Shown here: in pieces, positions 1 to 11,295 of the stretch
How the letters are laid out: each line of letters opens with the position of its first letter
Numbering within the stretch: the stretch's first letter is position 1
NCBI GenBank assembly: GCA_947095585.1
Contig: OX352763.1
Coordinates: 104,759,908-104,823,907, forward strand
DNA from: Nephrocerus scutellatus
Taxonomy: Eukaryota > Arthropoda > Insecta > Diptera > Pipunculidae
Length of the DNA stretch: 64,000 nt
Direction of reading: 5' to 3'
Position numbers and translations under genes: made by a program
Notes under the pieces: model-generated
Databases searched by the model: none
Seen by the model: only the letters and a program-made list of their open reading frames with translations
What the model was told of the DNA's origin: nothing

Positions 1-1590
1 TCACACTACATCAAACGAACTCAACATTATCAGGTTTATTACTGATAGCTTTAGGGAACCCGAAGTACGCCAACAATACAGGGACCATCTTGCCTTAGAA
101 GTAGAAATGATCAACCGCATACCGTAGGAGAACGTGGACGACCACTGAAATGCTGTAAAAAGGGTTTTTGTAACTAAGCGAACGCACCTACGTCGGTAAA
201 AGGCAGAATAATCACCGAACATGGTTATCGGCAGACACCTGCTGACAGATCGATGAGCGTAAAGTAATCAAGGCTCGAATTGCTGTGCCCTCAGCAGTAG
301 AGAGTACCGAGCTAGAAGCCCAATTTCGCGTCAAAAATAAAGAATTGCAGCGTAGTGTAAGACGGGACAAACGACAGTACATCGACTCACTTGCCCCAAT
401 GGCCGAAGAAGCAGCAAGAAGGGATTACAGTAGGACTGTCAATGACATCACCAAGAAGCTCAATCGTGGTCGGAACTTCAAACAATATCCAGTGAAAAGT
501 TCAGATAATGACCTTCTGATATCGGATGAGGAGCAGCTCACTAGATGGAGAGAACATTTCGCTACAGTCCTTAATCACTTGGACGATGGCGAAATAACAG
601 CAGCAATCAAGTCTCTCAAGAAAAATAAAGCGGTGGGTATTAACGGCATCCGTGCCGAAATATTCCAAGTGGCACATCGGCTGAACTTCTGGACCCGATC
701 ATACGAAGAGCGTGTGAAAATGATCAATTTCCCCAATAGTGTAAAAGCTCCAAAAAAGGGAAATCTGATGGAATGTGGTAACTGGACAGGTATATGCGTT
801 TTACCGGCCGAAGCCAAGATAATAGCTAGAATCATATTAGAACGCGTAAAGGAGCATTTAGAGTCAACTCTCGACGTCGAACAGGCAGGCTTTCGCTCTA
901 GATCCTCTTGCATCGATCGCATAGACATCATAATAGAACAATGCGTCGAGTACAGATCTCGCTACATTGACTGTTCATCGACTTCGAGATGGCTTTTGAA
1001 AGCTTAAATCGGGATGCTATCTGGTTGGCCCAGGAGGGGTATCCCAGAAAAAATTATAGCTATTATGAAAGCAACATAAGTGGGAAGTAAATGTCACGTC
1101 CTACACAAAGGTAAGGTGTCCGAGGAATTTGAAGTCAAAAGTGGAGTACGTCAGGGATGCATAATATCACCGCTGTTATTCCTGGTTGTCATCAGTGATG
1201 TACTCCGTGCAGCACTGATGGTAGGAAACAATGGAATTCGATGGACTATGACAACTTACCTTAAACACCTGGACTACGCTGATGATAATACCTTCACATG
1301 ATGGCCCAAAATCTAGAAACCGAAGCAAGCAAAGTTAGGGCTCAAGATAAACACTGCCAAAACAAAAGCCTTAAACACTTCTAACACTCGTTCGTAACTA
1401 AACATTGCTGGACAGGTATAGTCGAAAAAGTTGAAAACTTTGTATACTTAGGAAGTGTGGTCCCGGGTGAACGCGGTTGCACCGAACTGGATATCAGGAA
1501 AGAAAGGGCTACGTTCGGAATGCTATCGAAAGTCTGGAGAGGGAATGTTTTCAGCTTAAGAACTAATCTGACTAACTTAGGAGAGAGCAG
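1..1590 (+). mobile_element. RTE-like non-LTR retrotransposon fragment (decayed reverse transcriptase)
   Basis: This is the C-terminal endonuclease linker and reverse transcriptase of a non-LTR element, cut off at the window edge. Translated in pieces it gives a linker rich in charged residues (285-560), the K-S-L-K-K-N-K-A-V-G finger motif near 610, a Q-A-G-F-R-S motif near 885, V-R-Q-G-C-I-I-S-P-L near 1150 and the catalytic Y-A-D-D near 1274. It ends with the Y-L-G-S thumb motif near 1447. Stops and frameshifts near 1007 and 1301 show it is dead. At about 1590 the similarity switches abruptly to an R1/I-type tail, so this is a junction between two unrelated elements. The RTE assignment rests on the style of the C-terminal half and is moderately sure. 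Confidence 0.8.
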
Positions 1591-2226
1591 AGTAGTTCAA
1601 TATCCATCTGTGTTGGGTGCCGGGGCACAGAGACATTCCGGGAAACTGTATGGCTGACGAACTCGCCAAGCAAGGAACTACACTACCCTTCTTACCTGAA
1701 TATGGGTCCATAGGCATACTAATCGCTACATGCAAATTCTTGCTAATGTAAAAACTAACTGTAGGTGGTCAAACGGTACAACTTGCATAGCGACACAACA
1801 GATCTTGCCCAAGCTGGATCCGAAACGCTCCCATTGTTTGATATCTCAAAACATATCGCACATCGTTGCTATTGTAGGTGTCATCACTGCACACTGTCTC
1901 ATAGGCAGGCATGCAGCAAGACTTGGAGTCTTCTTGAATAACTTCTGCAAAAACTGCATGGATGAGGAGGAGAACGAGACCATCGTCCATCTTCTCTGTA
2001 CTTGTCCAGCCCTCTCCCAAAAGCATAAACTCCACATGGGAGCTTTCTTTTACAAGACACTAATGATCTCATCAACATTGAAATTGACAGTCTCCTACGC
2101 TTCATACGAAGCTCTAATTGGTTCATCGAGTATGTGGAAGGATTTTTTCCTGATCGGTGTGTTACCACAGTGGACTATTACTAGTCTAAGTATGTCGGTT
2201 TCAGTGATAGCCACCTTAACCTAAGA
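1591..2226 (+). mobile_element. R1/I-type non-LTR retrotransposon 3' fragment (RNase H end and C-terminal domain)
   Basis: The first part reads as the end of an RNase H domain (W-V-P-G-H-R-D-I-P-G-N, then A-D-E-L-A-K-Q-G near 1650). It is followed by a C-terminal domain with a Cys/His cluster, C-K-N-C then H-L-L-C-T-C, near 1950-2010. Several frame shifts are needed. A near-identical tail of the same family lies on the other strand at about 55,790-56,340. Both end in the same short sequence, CCACCTTAACCTAA, which marks the element's 3' end. Confidence 0.8.
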
Positions 2227-2695
2227 ACTAAGCTTTGACTGTTCCGCTCCAACGTTGATCCAGTACTGTTGTATGGGTGCAGTACTTGGAAGGTGAATAC
2301 CACTACCACGCAAGCTGCAATCTTTCGTAAACAAATGCCTACGTATCATCTTGAGGATCTTCTGACCCAATCGTATATTCAACGTTGAACTTCATTGGAG
2401 AACGGGTCAAGAACCTATAGACATTATTGTGCGAAGGTAAAAGTGGCAATGGATTAGACATACACTACGGCGCGACGACAACTCCATTGCGAAATGTGCC
2501 TTGCAGTGGAACCGCTCACCCAGACAGGTAGAATAGCGGGACGTCCTATGAGGACGTGGCGCAGGACAGTCAAGGAGGTCCTTTGGAATGAGTTGGAGGC
2601 AGATCAAACGCGTTGCAGAAAACAGAACAAGATGTCGCGTAGGCGTTGTTGACGCCCTCGAGGGGTGAAAGGATTTAAGAAGAAGAAGAAAACTG
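2227..2695 (+). mobile_element. Non-LTR retrotransposon 3' tail (RTE-like)
   Basis: The reading frame around 2395-2660 encodes the typical end of RTE-like polyproteins: R-T-G-Q-E-P-I, then R-R-R-K-W-Q-W-I-R-H-T-L-R-R, then G-R-P-style motifs. It ends in an AAG-rich simple tail (about 2672-2690), which is common at the 3' ends of RTE elements. The piece is 5' truncated and abuts the R1/I-type tail upstream. It contains several stops. Confidence 0.7.
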
Positions 2696-2914
2696 CTAAC
2701 AAAAGATCATCATCATCATCGTACGTTAAACGTCCCGGTATGGGATTGAGTGTCCCTCAACCGCTGCCTCCTTCTTGTGCGGTTTGGTGACGGTGTGTTT
2801 CCATTTGGCAACCCATAGGCTATGTGCATCGCTATTTACGCTGACCAGCCTCGGATATGGTTCCTTCTTAATTGGAGTTAATTAGTGTTCGTTTATGATC
2901 TATTGTGGTTATAT
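2696..2914. other. Intervening sequence without recognised feature
   Basis: This stretch has a short ATC-repeat tract near 2707-2720 and nothing else I can support. Confidence 0.5.
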
Positions 2915-3140
2915 TCCTGCTCAGCGAAGTCTTTCAATTTTGATAAATTCAACAAAATCTGGCTCTCGGTAGAACGCCTTTAATTCGTGGTTGTAACCAA
3001 TTCTGCACGTCCGTATTGTTATCCGCTTGTATTGTGCAAAAAATCTTTTGCAGAAACTTTCTTTCGAAACCAGATAGTTCTTGTTGACTGTTGTACTGAC
3101 ATGGTCCAAGTCTCTGAACCGTAGGTAACCACGTGTCGGT
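2915..3140 (-). mobile_element. RTE-like retrotransposon fragment
   Basis: On the minus strand the translation runs through Y-N-H-E-L and F-I-K-I-E-R-L. This matches the style of the 'R-Y-N-H-E-L, I-K-L-Q-R-L-R-W' region between the RT thumb and the 3' end of RTE-like elements. Compare the plus-strand copy at 27.8-29.6 kb, where the same region is encoded near 29,340-29,400. It is a short isolated fragment. Confidence 0.55.
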
Positions 3141-3309
3141 TTAATGTTTTTTATAATTGACATTTGAGTCTTCTGCTTACAGTGATGAAAATGATGAAAA
3201 ACCATGGGGTATGGTAAAGCAGCAATACGACCTATGCGTATCTATTGCGCTACTGCCTAACCTGTGCTTTGCAGACAGTGACAGCCCGTCCCTACAGCTC
3301 CTTCTTCAT

Positions 3310-3840
3310 ACTAATGGCTCTCAAGGAATTAATAATATGAAGTCAGCAAATGTTAGGCTGACTCCAAAATTGCGTAGGTTCCGATATACTCCCTTCTCTG
3401 TCGGATCGTTGCTTCGCATACGTTGAAAAGATGTCACGGGGTCTCCTCTGCCTCTCCACACAGTCTGCAGACTGCAGCTGCCATCCTCATCTATTCTTAA
3501 TTTATTTAGGGCTTCTTTCAGTCTACAATGTCCTGTTAGGAAGCCCGTATTGATTCTTACATTACATCCCAATAACAAACGAGACATTTTTGGGTTAAAG
3601 CTCCTCGGCATTTCTTTTGCTTGTCGTATGCCTAGAAGATTATCCCATCCTACGGTAGTGCCTGGCGTATCTATTCTACGCATCTCTTCCTGCATTATGC
3701 GGCAATCTATGCCACCAAATGGTTCTGGCCTTTCTAGCAGAGTCTCTGCCCCTTCGTTCGGTGACTAATCCGCTGCTTCGTTGCCTTCTATGCCTGTGGG
3801 CTCCAGCACCCAATACAGATATACCTTGTAGTCTTCGCTA
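3310..3840 (-). mobile_element. Jockey/I-like retrotransposon C-terminal fragment
   Basis: The minus strand encodes a decayed RNase H end (W-V-L-E-P-T-G-I-E-G-N-E-A-A-D near 3775-3820). Then comes a C-terminal domain with V-G-W-D-N-L-L-G-I-R-Q-A-K, L-L-L-G-C-N and L-T-G-H-C-R-L, typical of elements in which RNase H is followed by a zinc-knuckle tail. The 124-residue open stretch at 3321-3695 is the best preserved part. The N-terminal RT is missing. Confidence 0.75.
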
Positions 3841-4074
3841 AGTCCCTTTAGTTTCGCCGCCCATTACTTATTATTTAGCTATTCGCTATTTTTAAAGCAG
3901 TCTGGCTCACATCCAAATAATAACTTAACTCACCGCAACAATGTTGCTGTATTTATACAAAATCTACAGTTTGGAGACCGTTCTACTCTTTTCTATTCTC
4001 TTCTGTTCCATTTGAACTATCTAGTAACTACAAAAACATACTCGTGAATTCTTCTATAAAACTCACCATATAAT
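3841..4074. other. AT-rich spacer
   Basis: No gene, RNA or recognisable element is visible. Confidence 0.5.
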
Positions 4075-4720
4075 TTTTAAATTCTCTATATTAACTTCAC
4101 TTACCCACGGATTTGTTTGTTTGTCTGTCTGTTTGTCTATCGTGGAATCTTGCAATCAATTTATAACCAACTTCCTAAAACGTTTTTAATAAAACTATAT
4201 GTGCAAAGTTTTAATAAAATCGGGTTTTAGGAAGTTGGTCATAAATTAATTGCAAATGTCGGTGACAACACTTTCTATTATAGTTTGGGGCCCCTCGTGC
4301 TTCAGGGCCGAGAGGTGCCCATATAATTTTTTCAAAAATTTACCAGATTTTTTTCAAATTTTACTTTTTGTAAAATTGTTGGTGTGATCGGGGTCAGGGT
4401 TCCCAAACAAAAAAAATTCCGATTTTCATCAAATTTTATATACCTCCGATGGGCAACACTTTTTGTAAAAATTTTGGAGACCTCAGGCACCGTGGTTGTT
4501 GGGCCCCATACAATGTTTTTTTTTTTTTAAAAATAACCCGATTTTCTTCAAATTTTATACACCTGTGTATCTCCAATGGACAATATTGTAAAATTTTTGA
4601 AGTGATCGGGCTTCGGGGTCGGGATTTTATTCAAACTTTGCACACATGTATATCTGCAATAAGAGAATTTACATGAAAAATTTTAATTTTTATGGGTTTT
4701 TTTATTCCTTCCTAGCAGAA
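4075..4720 (-). mobile_element. Helentron-associated dispersed repeat (HINE-like), copy 1
   Basis: It begins on the plus strand with AAATTCTCTATATTAACTTC, followed by a GTCT/GTTT microsatellite (about 4115-4142). Then come degenerate units of roughly 110-120 bp containing 'atcgggct...cggg...ccatac' and 'aaattttatacacatgtgtat'. It closes with a segment at 4661-4699. The reverse complement matches 15,005-15,534, where the same sequence follows the end of a Helitron helicase reading frame. I therefore read it as a non-autonomous Helentron derivative on the minus strand. Internal microsatellite plus internal tandem units are known properties of Drosophila DINE-1/HINE elements. The assignment is inference from shared sequence. 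Confidence 0.6.
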
Positions 4721-5230
4721 ATACCCGGCGTTTCCCGGCTGTCCCATTCCACTGACCCCCGTCCACAGACAACCCACTAACTAATACAGGCAAAAAATGT
4801 ACACTTATTCGAATATTCCTTATATGAAATTATATACAGGGAAACCTATATTTTCCACCCCAGCGCCACCTATCGGGTCCGTTTTATTTACATATTATAT
4901 GGTGTGAATTTGAGCCAAATCGTTCCATAAATAAGAATTTTCGGGGAAAAAAAAACTACACCAGCGCCACCCACCGGGAATTTCACAATTTACATAAATT
5001 CTTATGTCACCCACATCTCGAAACGTCATCATTCGTTCGCTGTTTTCGTTTCAATTCAAATCAGCATGAACTGTCACGGCAATATATGAAATTCATTGGG
5101 ATGACAGTGGCGCCATCTGTCAAAAATTCGTGGGCTCATGCACAACAACTTTGCTAAGGATCAAATAATGCATAGTTTACGATTCTATAAAGGACATAGA
5201 GACAAACATTCATTTTTATATATATAGATT
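4721..5230. repeat. Repeat-derived sequence with CAGCGCCACC motifs
   Basis: It contains 'cccggcgtttcccgg' near 4728 and two copies of a CCAGCGCCACC-(4-6 nt)-CGGG motif (near 4860 and 4962). A third related motif (GTGGCGCCATCTGTC) lies near 5108. It ends in a TA-rich tract at 5214-5228. It directly continues from the Helentron-like repeat and may be part of the same insertion. No reading frame is convincing. Confidence 0.4.
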
Positions 5231-6755
5231 ATGATCGATGAATTTTTTTTTTCAACTCGACTCAACTCAAATCAATCCAATCCTATGAAATGCAACTCAA
5301 CCCAACTGTCAAGAGCTTGATAAGTACAGCATAGCAGCAGATGACAAAAAAGAATGCATGAATGAAATGCAATAAAATGAATTTAAAAAAAAAACACACA
5401 ACAACCAAGAAGAATAGTATTAACAAAGAGAAGAAAATGACGAAGAAGAACACGCCAACAAGAACAACAACAGTTGCAAATGAAACAAACGTAATTATGT
5501 GAAAAAAATAGAACACAAATGCCTTTTGTTTTCTCATTCCATTTGCATTGCGGGTTGTTGTTGCACATTTTTCACAACTTCTTGTTTTGTGCAAAGGAAT
5601 ATTTTAATTACGTTATTTGCTGCTGTTGTTCGTGTTGTTTTTGTTAAAATACGAAAGCGAAAATCTTTTAAAACATTGCATAATTCAGATTTAGATTGTT
5701 GTGAATTGTTGCTAATATAATGATGCATAATGCATTAGCAGTAGTAGTAGCAGTATTCTTTTTCCGAACCCAAAGATGAAAGGATGTTGATGGCTTTTAC
5801 CTCACGCTAATTATTATGATTGTTGTTTCTTTTATATATAGGTACGCATATAGAAATATACGTAATATGTGCATTAGTGGTCATAATGGCTTAATCCTTA
5901 ATGGCCACGAGTTCGTTATTAGCTTAATTTCGTTTTTAGGTAAAGAGTTTTCAGCAAAACGTTTTTTCATTTCACAAGAATCTAAAAAAAAAAAATTATT
6001 TCAAAATGGGTTTTGTTTAGCAAAAAGTTTATTAAAAGCTTTTGGACGTATTCCTTATACGACTATGTAATGGGTTTTTCATTTAGAGCGCTATTCCTTT
6101 TAATTTTAAATAATACAGCTTGTGTTTGATATATCAAAAATCAAAAGAGTTTATTTTGGATTGAAGTGCCGCCATTAATTATCGAAATGGAACACAACCT
6201 TGTACGGAAACGCCTCCACGAGGGAATACGCTGAACCCGATTTCTTATAACTTTTTGTTTAAAACGGGCGACGTTTTTCGTACATACGCTCAACGATTTT
6301 GTCCCCTTATAATGCTAAACAGAGCGTGACAGTTAGGAAATTAAAGAGAAGAAGAAATGAGATGTCAATGCATATGCTTCTTAAATGCCTGTAGATTATT
6401 CCGGCAAATTATTCAACTGACTTGGAGAAAGACTCTTGGCAGCAGGCCACTACAATACAAAACATATTTGCTGATGGGGATTAAGGCTAAACAGCCCAAA
6501 GGGCTCTTGAACGTAGTAACAGGACTTAGATTTCGACACCATCTTTTTCTTTGAAGAATCAAGGCTATGCCCCGGTCATAATTATGTGAAGAAAGACCTC
6601 TGCACCACTAGATTCTTCAGCAAATCTAACAAACCAAAGTAAAAACTGGCTTAAATATATAAGTGCACATATTGACCCAAAGATTTCCCTAAAGTCTAGC
6701 ACAGAAATTTAGACAGCAGTCCAGTCCAAATCTTCAATCATGTTGTAGCCCATGC
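5231..6755. other. AT-rich region without recognised gene
   Basis: It has many homopolymer and simple A/T tracts. The open frames here are short and low-complexity (Phe/Val-rich or Lys-rich) and lack any recognisable domain. Confidence 0.5.
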
Positions 6756-7100
6756 CGCAAATAACGCGACATACCAAAATTGAGAAACAACCAAGAAGTA
6801 TGCCACTTAGTATGTCAATCGGAGAATTGGAAATCCCCTGGTCCAGATAGAGTACACACACAACTTTTGGAAAAAAAGCCTCCCTGTTCTACATTCTCAC
6901 TTAGCGGGGTGGTTTTCAAACATATTTCTCCAACCGGAAAGCCTACCGATCTTCCTCACAATAGGAAATACATTTCTGCTATCAAAAGGAGGAGATGGAA
7001 AGGACCCGGCTCAGTACCGCCCCATCACATGCTTGAGCTCCACATATAAGCTTTTAACAAAAGTTATAGCTGCTGCTAAGAAGGAAATGGCAATAATTTA
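6756..7100 (+). mobile_element. R4/Dong- or R2-like RT fragment
   Basis: Across frames the plus strand reads W-K-S-P-G-P-D-R-V-H (about 6832), then S-L-P-I-F-L-T-I-G, L-S-K-G-G-D-G-K-D-P-A-Q-Y-R-P-I-T-C-L-S and Y-K-L-L-T-K-V-I-A (about 6985-7070). This 'K-G-G-D-x-K-D-P-A-x-Y-R-P-I-T-C-L' style belongs to site-specific type LINEs of the R2/R4/Dong kind rather than to Jockey. It is frameshifted and truncated on both sides. Confidence 0.65.
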
Positions 7101-7264
7101 GGTCTTCAGTCCTAAAATATGAACTAACAAGGTGTTGAAACACTATCCATAACGCTTTAAAACTATAAGAATGAATCTGCAAAATTTCCTCATAAATCTA
7201 ACACCAAGCCAAAAAACTGATATCTCTCTACACGAGACGCCACGAAACAGCTTCAAACACCTGC

Positions 7265-7925
7265 TCATATCGCACACGACCTCCTACCCATTACATGAAA
7301 GATATTAAAGAAACTTATTATGGATCAACTTATGCCATAGATTGACCCCATAAATGCAATTCCTCTCAACCAATTTGGCTTCAGGAGAAGACATAATACT
7401 ATTAAACAGGTGCATCGCAACGTTACAAAAATTAGACGAGCCTTTGAAGATAAACAATATTGCTAAGCCTTGTATATTGATATGTATTAGCAAAGCCACC
7501 GATAAGGTATGGTACAAGGAAAGAACTGTTGCACAAAAGTAGGCAAATGGTTACTCAAAACACACACGGTATTCTAGAAAGTTACCTTTCAAATCGTAAA
7601 TTCCGCTTAAAATATAAACACTCTCCCATCTATGCAACATCGAAACCGGGGTCCCACAAGGGAGTATCTTGAGCCCGTTTTTACTTCTGATTTGCTAACT
7701 CACCACTTCACACACACCTCAACTTTTGCGGACGATACATCAATTATCAGCTCTCACATAGACCGTATATCGCATCTCAATGACTTTACAATCATGTCTA
7801 CGACCTAGAAAAATGGCTGGACACCTTGAGAGTTAAAGTAAATCCAACCAACCAACTAGATATGTATAAAAAAAAATCTGGCGTTCGATCTTGGTCCTGA
7901 GATTGTCTAAACTCTAAAGTCTCTG
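7265..7925 (+). mobile_element. Jockey-like reverse transcriptase fragment
   Basis: In the plus frame it encodes N-Q-F-G-F-R-R-R-H-N-T-I (near 7365), then G-V-P-Q-G-S-I-L-S-P-F-L (near 7650) and T-F-A-D-D-T-S (as frameshifted F-A-D-D near 7725). These are RT palm motifs of Jockey-clade elements. There are many stops. It follows the R4/Dong-like piece but comes from a different lineage, so the two are separate insertions. Confidence 0.7.
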
Positions 7926-7989
7926 GCTAATTGGCATAGATCATGGACTTGATGACTTGACTTGAAAATTTATAATGAGAAAATGTTTC

Positions 7990-8410
7990 CTGAATCACCG
8001 AACATCGTTTTCAATAACTAAATTTTTTGGCCAGTTGTGTGACATGTGGCGCCATCTTTTTAAAAACTACATATGCTCCAAATCAACCTCTTCTAATTTA
8101 TTACAAAAATAGTTAGTCAACATGGTCCGGCAGCGATCTTCGTTCACTTTGACTGCATATCGATCCGGCAGCGATCTTCGTTCACTTTGACTGCATATCG
8201 TTAAAGGAAAAGTATGCGCCAAAAATCCCTCCAACATTGAACCCGACAGTCCATTTTTGAAGGTGTAATGGCATTTCGAGAATGACTTTGGGTTGCTGAC
8301 CTGTCCAAATGCGACAACTTTGCTTATTAAAGAAGCCGTTCAGTCAGAAATGGGCTTCATCGCTGAGAATGGTTTTGTGGAAATCAGGATTGCTTTCACA
8401 CTTGTTAGGG
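7990..8410 (-). mobile_element. Tc1-mariner-superfamily transposase fragment
   Basis: The minus strand near 8390-8220 reads N-P-D-F-H-K-T-I-L-S-D-E-A-H-F and then N-K-Q-S-C-R-I-W. This is the region around the first/second catalytic aspartate block of a DDE transposase of the Tc1-mariner (IS630) type. Lower down a decayed F-K-K-M-A-P-H-V-T matches the F-Q-Q-D-G-A-T-C-H-T block. It belongs to the same family as the pseudogene at 60.7-61.7 kb. It carries a 38-bp tandem duplication. Confidence 0.65.
8126..8200. repeat. Two-copy 38-bp tandem duplication
   Basis: The 35-nt stretch starting TCCGGCAGCGATCTTCGTTC occurs at 8126-8160 and again at 8164-8198, separated by CGA. It lies inside the transposase fragment. 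Confidence 0.9.
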
Positions 8411-8449
8411 GCTCAGTTCTTCTTCTTCAGTCAATACGATTTTTTTTTT

Positions 8450-9072
8450 GTTTTTTTAACTAGTTGAGCTTCTGGGCTTGTTGCCCGGTTGGAAAAATAT
8501 TCATTCGATACTAATATCCCTTCGCCTCCTACTAACCACACCCCAAGCAGCCCACCTTATTGCCGTTCCACTTGCGAAGATAATGGAGGTTTCTCTAACT
8601 TATATCTAAGCTTTTATATAAGTTTGAGAAACCTCCATTCTCTTCGCAAGTGGAAGTGCAATAAGGGCTGCGAAAGAATGAAATTGATTAGAATAATAAA
8701 AAATTAGAAAGAGTGTCGGAGACAAAACGGAGCCCTGGGGTACGCCATTTGTACGGTTAGTTTTAGACTTGAAACCATCCACAAAAAATTAGATTGTGCG
8801 GTCCGCATAATTGAGTTCCTGGACTTGTTGCCCGGTCGGAAAAATATTCATTCGATACTAATATCCCTTCGCTTCCTACCAACCACAACCCAAGCAGCCT
8901 ACTTAAGGCCGTTCCACTTGCGAAGAGAATGGACGTTTCTCAAACTTATATGAAAAGCTTAGAGGGCTGCGAAAGAATGAAATTGATTAGAAGTAATGGA
9001 CAAGCGGTCAATAATAAAAAATTAGAAAGAGTGTCGGAGACAAAGCGGAGCCCTGGGGTACGTCAGTAATCC
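8450..9072 (-). mobile_element. Jockey-superfamily RT fragment, duplicated and partly folded back
   Basis: The minus strand encodes G-V-P-Q-G-S-V-L-S-P-T-L-F-L near 8745, and a second copy of the same block ends near 9065. The two copies (about 8462-8755 and 8814-9068) are direct repeats of one RT segment. The first copy contains a near-perfect 40-nt inverted repeat (8566-8605 against 8616-8655). The family is that of the plus-strand element at 25.9-27.8 kb. Confidence 0.75.
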
Positions 9073-9079
9073 AATGAAG

Positions 9080-9465
9080 TAGTTCTTCATCGACTTCATA
9101 GGGAAGTAGGTGAAAAGGTGCACTTAAGTGGGCCTCAATTAGCATTTGTGTACTCCATTATGTTACCATAGACTTCGAGAGACCTTTCAAGAGTTATTCC
9201 GGTGGTTGTTATTACAGAGTCTAAATCAGTACTAGATCAGTTCGACAATCTTCTACTCTGAAAGCTCTTTCAGGTCGGAAAATACGGTTTGCCGAAAGTG
9301 TGAAGTGTGGACCGAATCTGTACAGATAATTGATGGAACTTTCTTTCTCATTACCATTCTTGCAGCTCCGGTAGAACATGATATTTGGTATACGATATAC
9401 CCAGTTGAGCAACGTGGCTACCCACTGACCAGTAAACCGTAGTAATAGCCAGAGTAGACAACGTT
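9080..9465 (-). mobile_element. R1/Jockey-like C-terminal tail fragment
   Basis: On the minus strand it reads F-Y-R-S-C-K-N-G-N-E-K-E, then F-R-P-E-R-A-F-R-V-E-D-C-R-T-D-L. It resembles the Cys/His tail of the elements at 21.4 kb and 38.1-38.3 kb. It sits between two parts of another element on the same strand, so it may be an insertion into it. Confidence 0.6.
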
Positions 9466-9469
9466 TCGA

Positions 9470-10330
9470 GATTTTGTTATCAACTTGGTGCTTCTTCTTT
9501 TATTACACTCTTGAAATGTCTTAGTTCGTCAGACTGCTCCATTTCAGTTGTGGCCCATCGATTTATACATATGCAGTTTTTTCAAAATAGCCCGTTGCTG
9601 ACTCTGTCAAATCCTTTGAAAATATGGAGTCCAACCACTTTGCTTCACAAAATTGTTCATTGAGATATGCCATGAAATCATTGGTAGAACGTTGCTCACA
9701 AAATCTGTATTACCTACCGATCACTAACGATTTCGTTAGTTGCAATATATTTCTTAAGCTGACGGCTGATAGCCTGCGAAAGAATGGACGTACTACGGGT
9801 TTGTATAAAGGAGACGACAGCACGCCATTTTTTTGGTACCACGTGGGCAAAGGCTGTTTAACAACTTTTCGGGAAGAGTCCAAAAGAATAGGATAGAAGG
9901 AAAACCTGGCTTTGAAAACGCCTCTTCAAAACTTATAGGAAAATACCATCTGGCCAAACGGATTTGTGTGTGCTGAGATCATTTAAAACTCTAGCAACTG
10001 CACGAGTACAAAAGTGGATCTGTCCCATAGAGTGTTCGGCGGATGCAACGCATAACCAGAAAGCGTGAATCTAGCTGCAACATAGAGATTGACCTTGTCC
10101 TAAGAGCTAACAGCTGGAATGTCATTCGGAATGAACGTTGGGATTAACGACGAGGCTGTATTTTTAATTATTTTCGCAAATTTTTTACTACCTTTGGGAC
10201 ATTGCAGAATTTTTGGTCCGACCCATTTTTTGGTCGTAGGGGAATTCGAATCGCCGCAGGTGGATATTGCAAAAATTTTTGTTCGTCTTAACTTTGTTCG
10301 ATTTTCCTTAGTAGGATTTACTTTATAAAT
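9470..10330 (-). mobile_element. Jockey-superfamily element fragment (RT N-terminal half)
   Basis: Read on the minus strand it matches the plus-strand copy at about 26.9-27.4 kb. Shared elements are the sequence around 'ctatgggacaga...actcgtgcagttgctagagtttta', a Y-P-I-L-L-D-S-S-R motif, and 'N-D-F-M-A-Y-L-N-E-Q' in place of the S-T-G-D-L-x-x-Y-L-T-E-Q block. It continues into the RT part at 8.45-9.07 kb. It is heavily mutated. Confidence 0.65.
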
Positions 10331-11295
10331 CCTAGAGGTCTCTCAGCAACTCGAGTCATACCACCCATCTTTCTTTGGTTTGACAGGCTACTAATTTACA
10401 ACAGAGTACAAAAAAACTCATAAATAACCTGTTCTTAGAGTAATTAACATTTCATAGCTATGCTAAACTTGGAAAATCAGAGTAGAAAACGTTTTTTTTT
10501 TCAACTTTTTTTGCCCAATAAGCACAAAAATGGCGCATATACGAATTAAATTGCGTATTAAAGAAATTTTCGTTTCTCGCTACCCACCCACTCATCGCTC
10601 AACTGGAACTAGTTGTTGTTGCCCTACAATGCTTCTGCAATGTCGGGCTATGGAAGCGAATTGCGTCCATATAAATCTATAGAAATACTTGTTGTGTTGG
10701 GATTGGGGGCAGAAGGCGTGGGATTGTGTACTTTTCATTGTGTGTACATCGACATTAAACGAAAAGTGTTTACGCATGACCTTATTTTGTTCCGCACTTC
10801 GAACGAATATTTATTTAGTCAAAATCAACCTACCAACCAACTGCCAACTACGTCATTTCAGCCTATTCCTTAGGGGTATTTTAACTTAATGTGAATGTTT
10901 TTCAAACGGTTATTTAGTTTTTAAAAGAATGTTTCGGGCAGCAAATCTGTCAGTCCCCCATGGTAAATAAGTTCGCGAAAATATGGCATGTGGGGACAGT
11001 CTAAAGATATTTTCAAAACATAATATATATTTTTAAGATTTTAAAAGATTAATTAATAAAAAAAAAACAAGAACTTTTAGCAAATATTTCCACCAAAAAA
11101 TTTTAAGAAGGTCTTCTGACAAATTATGTGTAATATACTAACATTTATTATGTTAGTTAGAAAATGAACGCAAATGCTATCTGGAATTTCCTATCTATAC
11201 CCATATATAAAACAGAAATGCTGTTCGTTGGTAACCGCATCACTTATAACTAGTTTTGTTATTTTACCAAAATTTGCTAATTTGCAAAAATCTGT
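10331..11295. other. No recognised gene
   Basis: AT-rich sequence. Open frames at 10.6-10.9 kb are short and without recognisable motifs. Confidence 0.5.
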
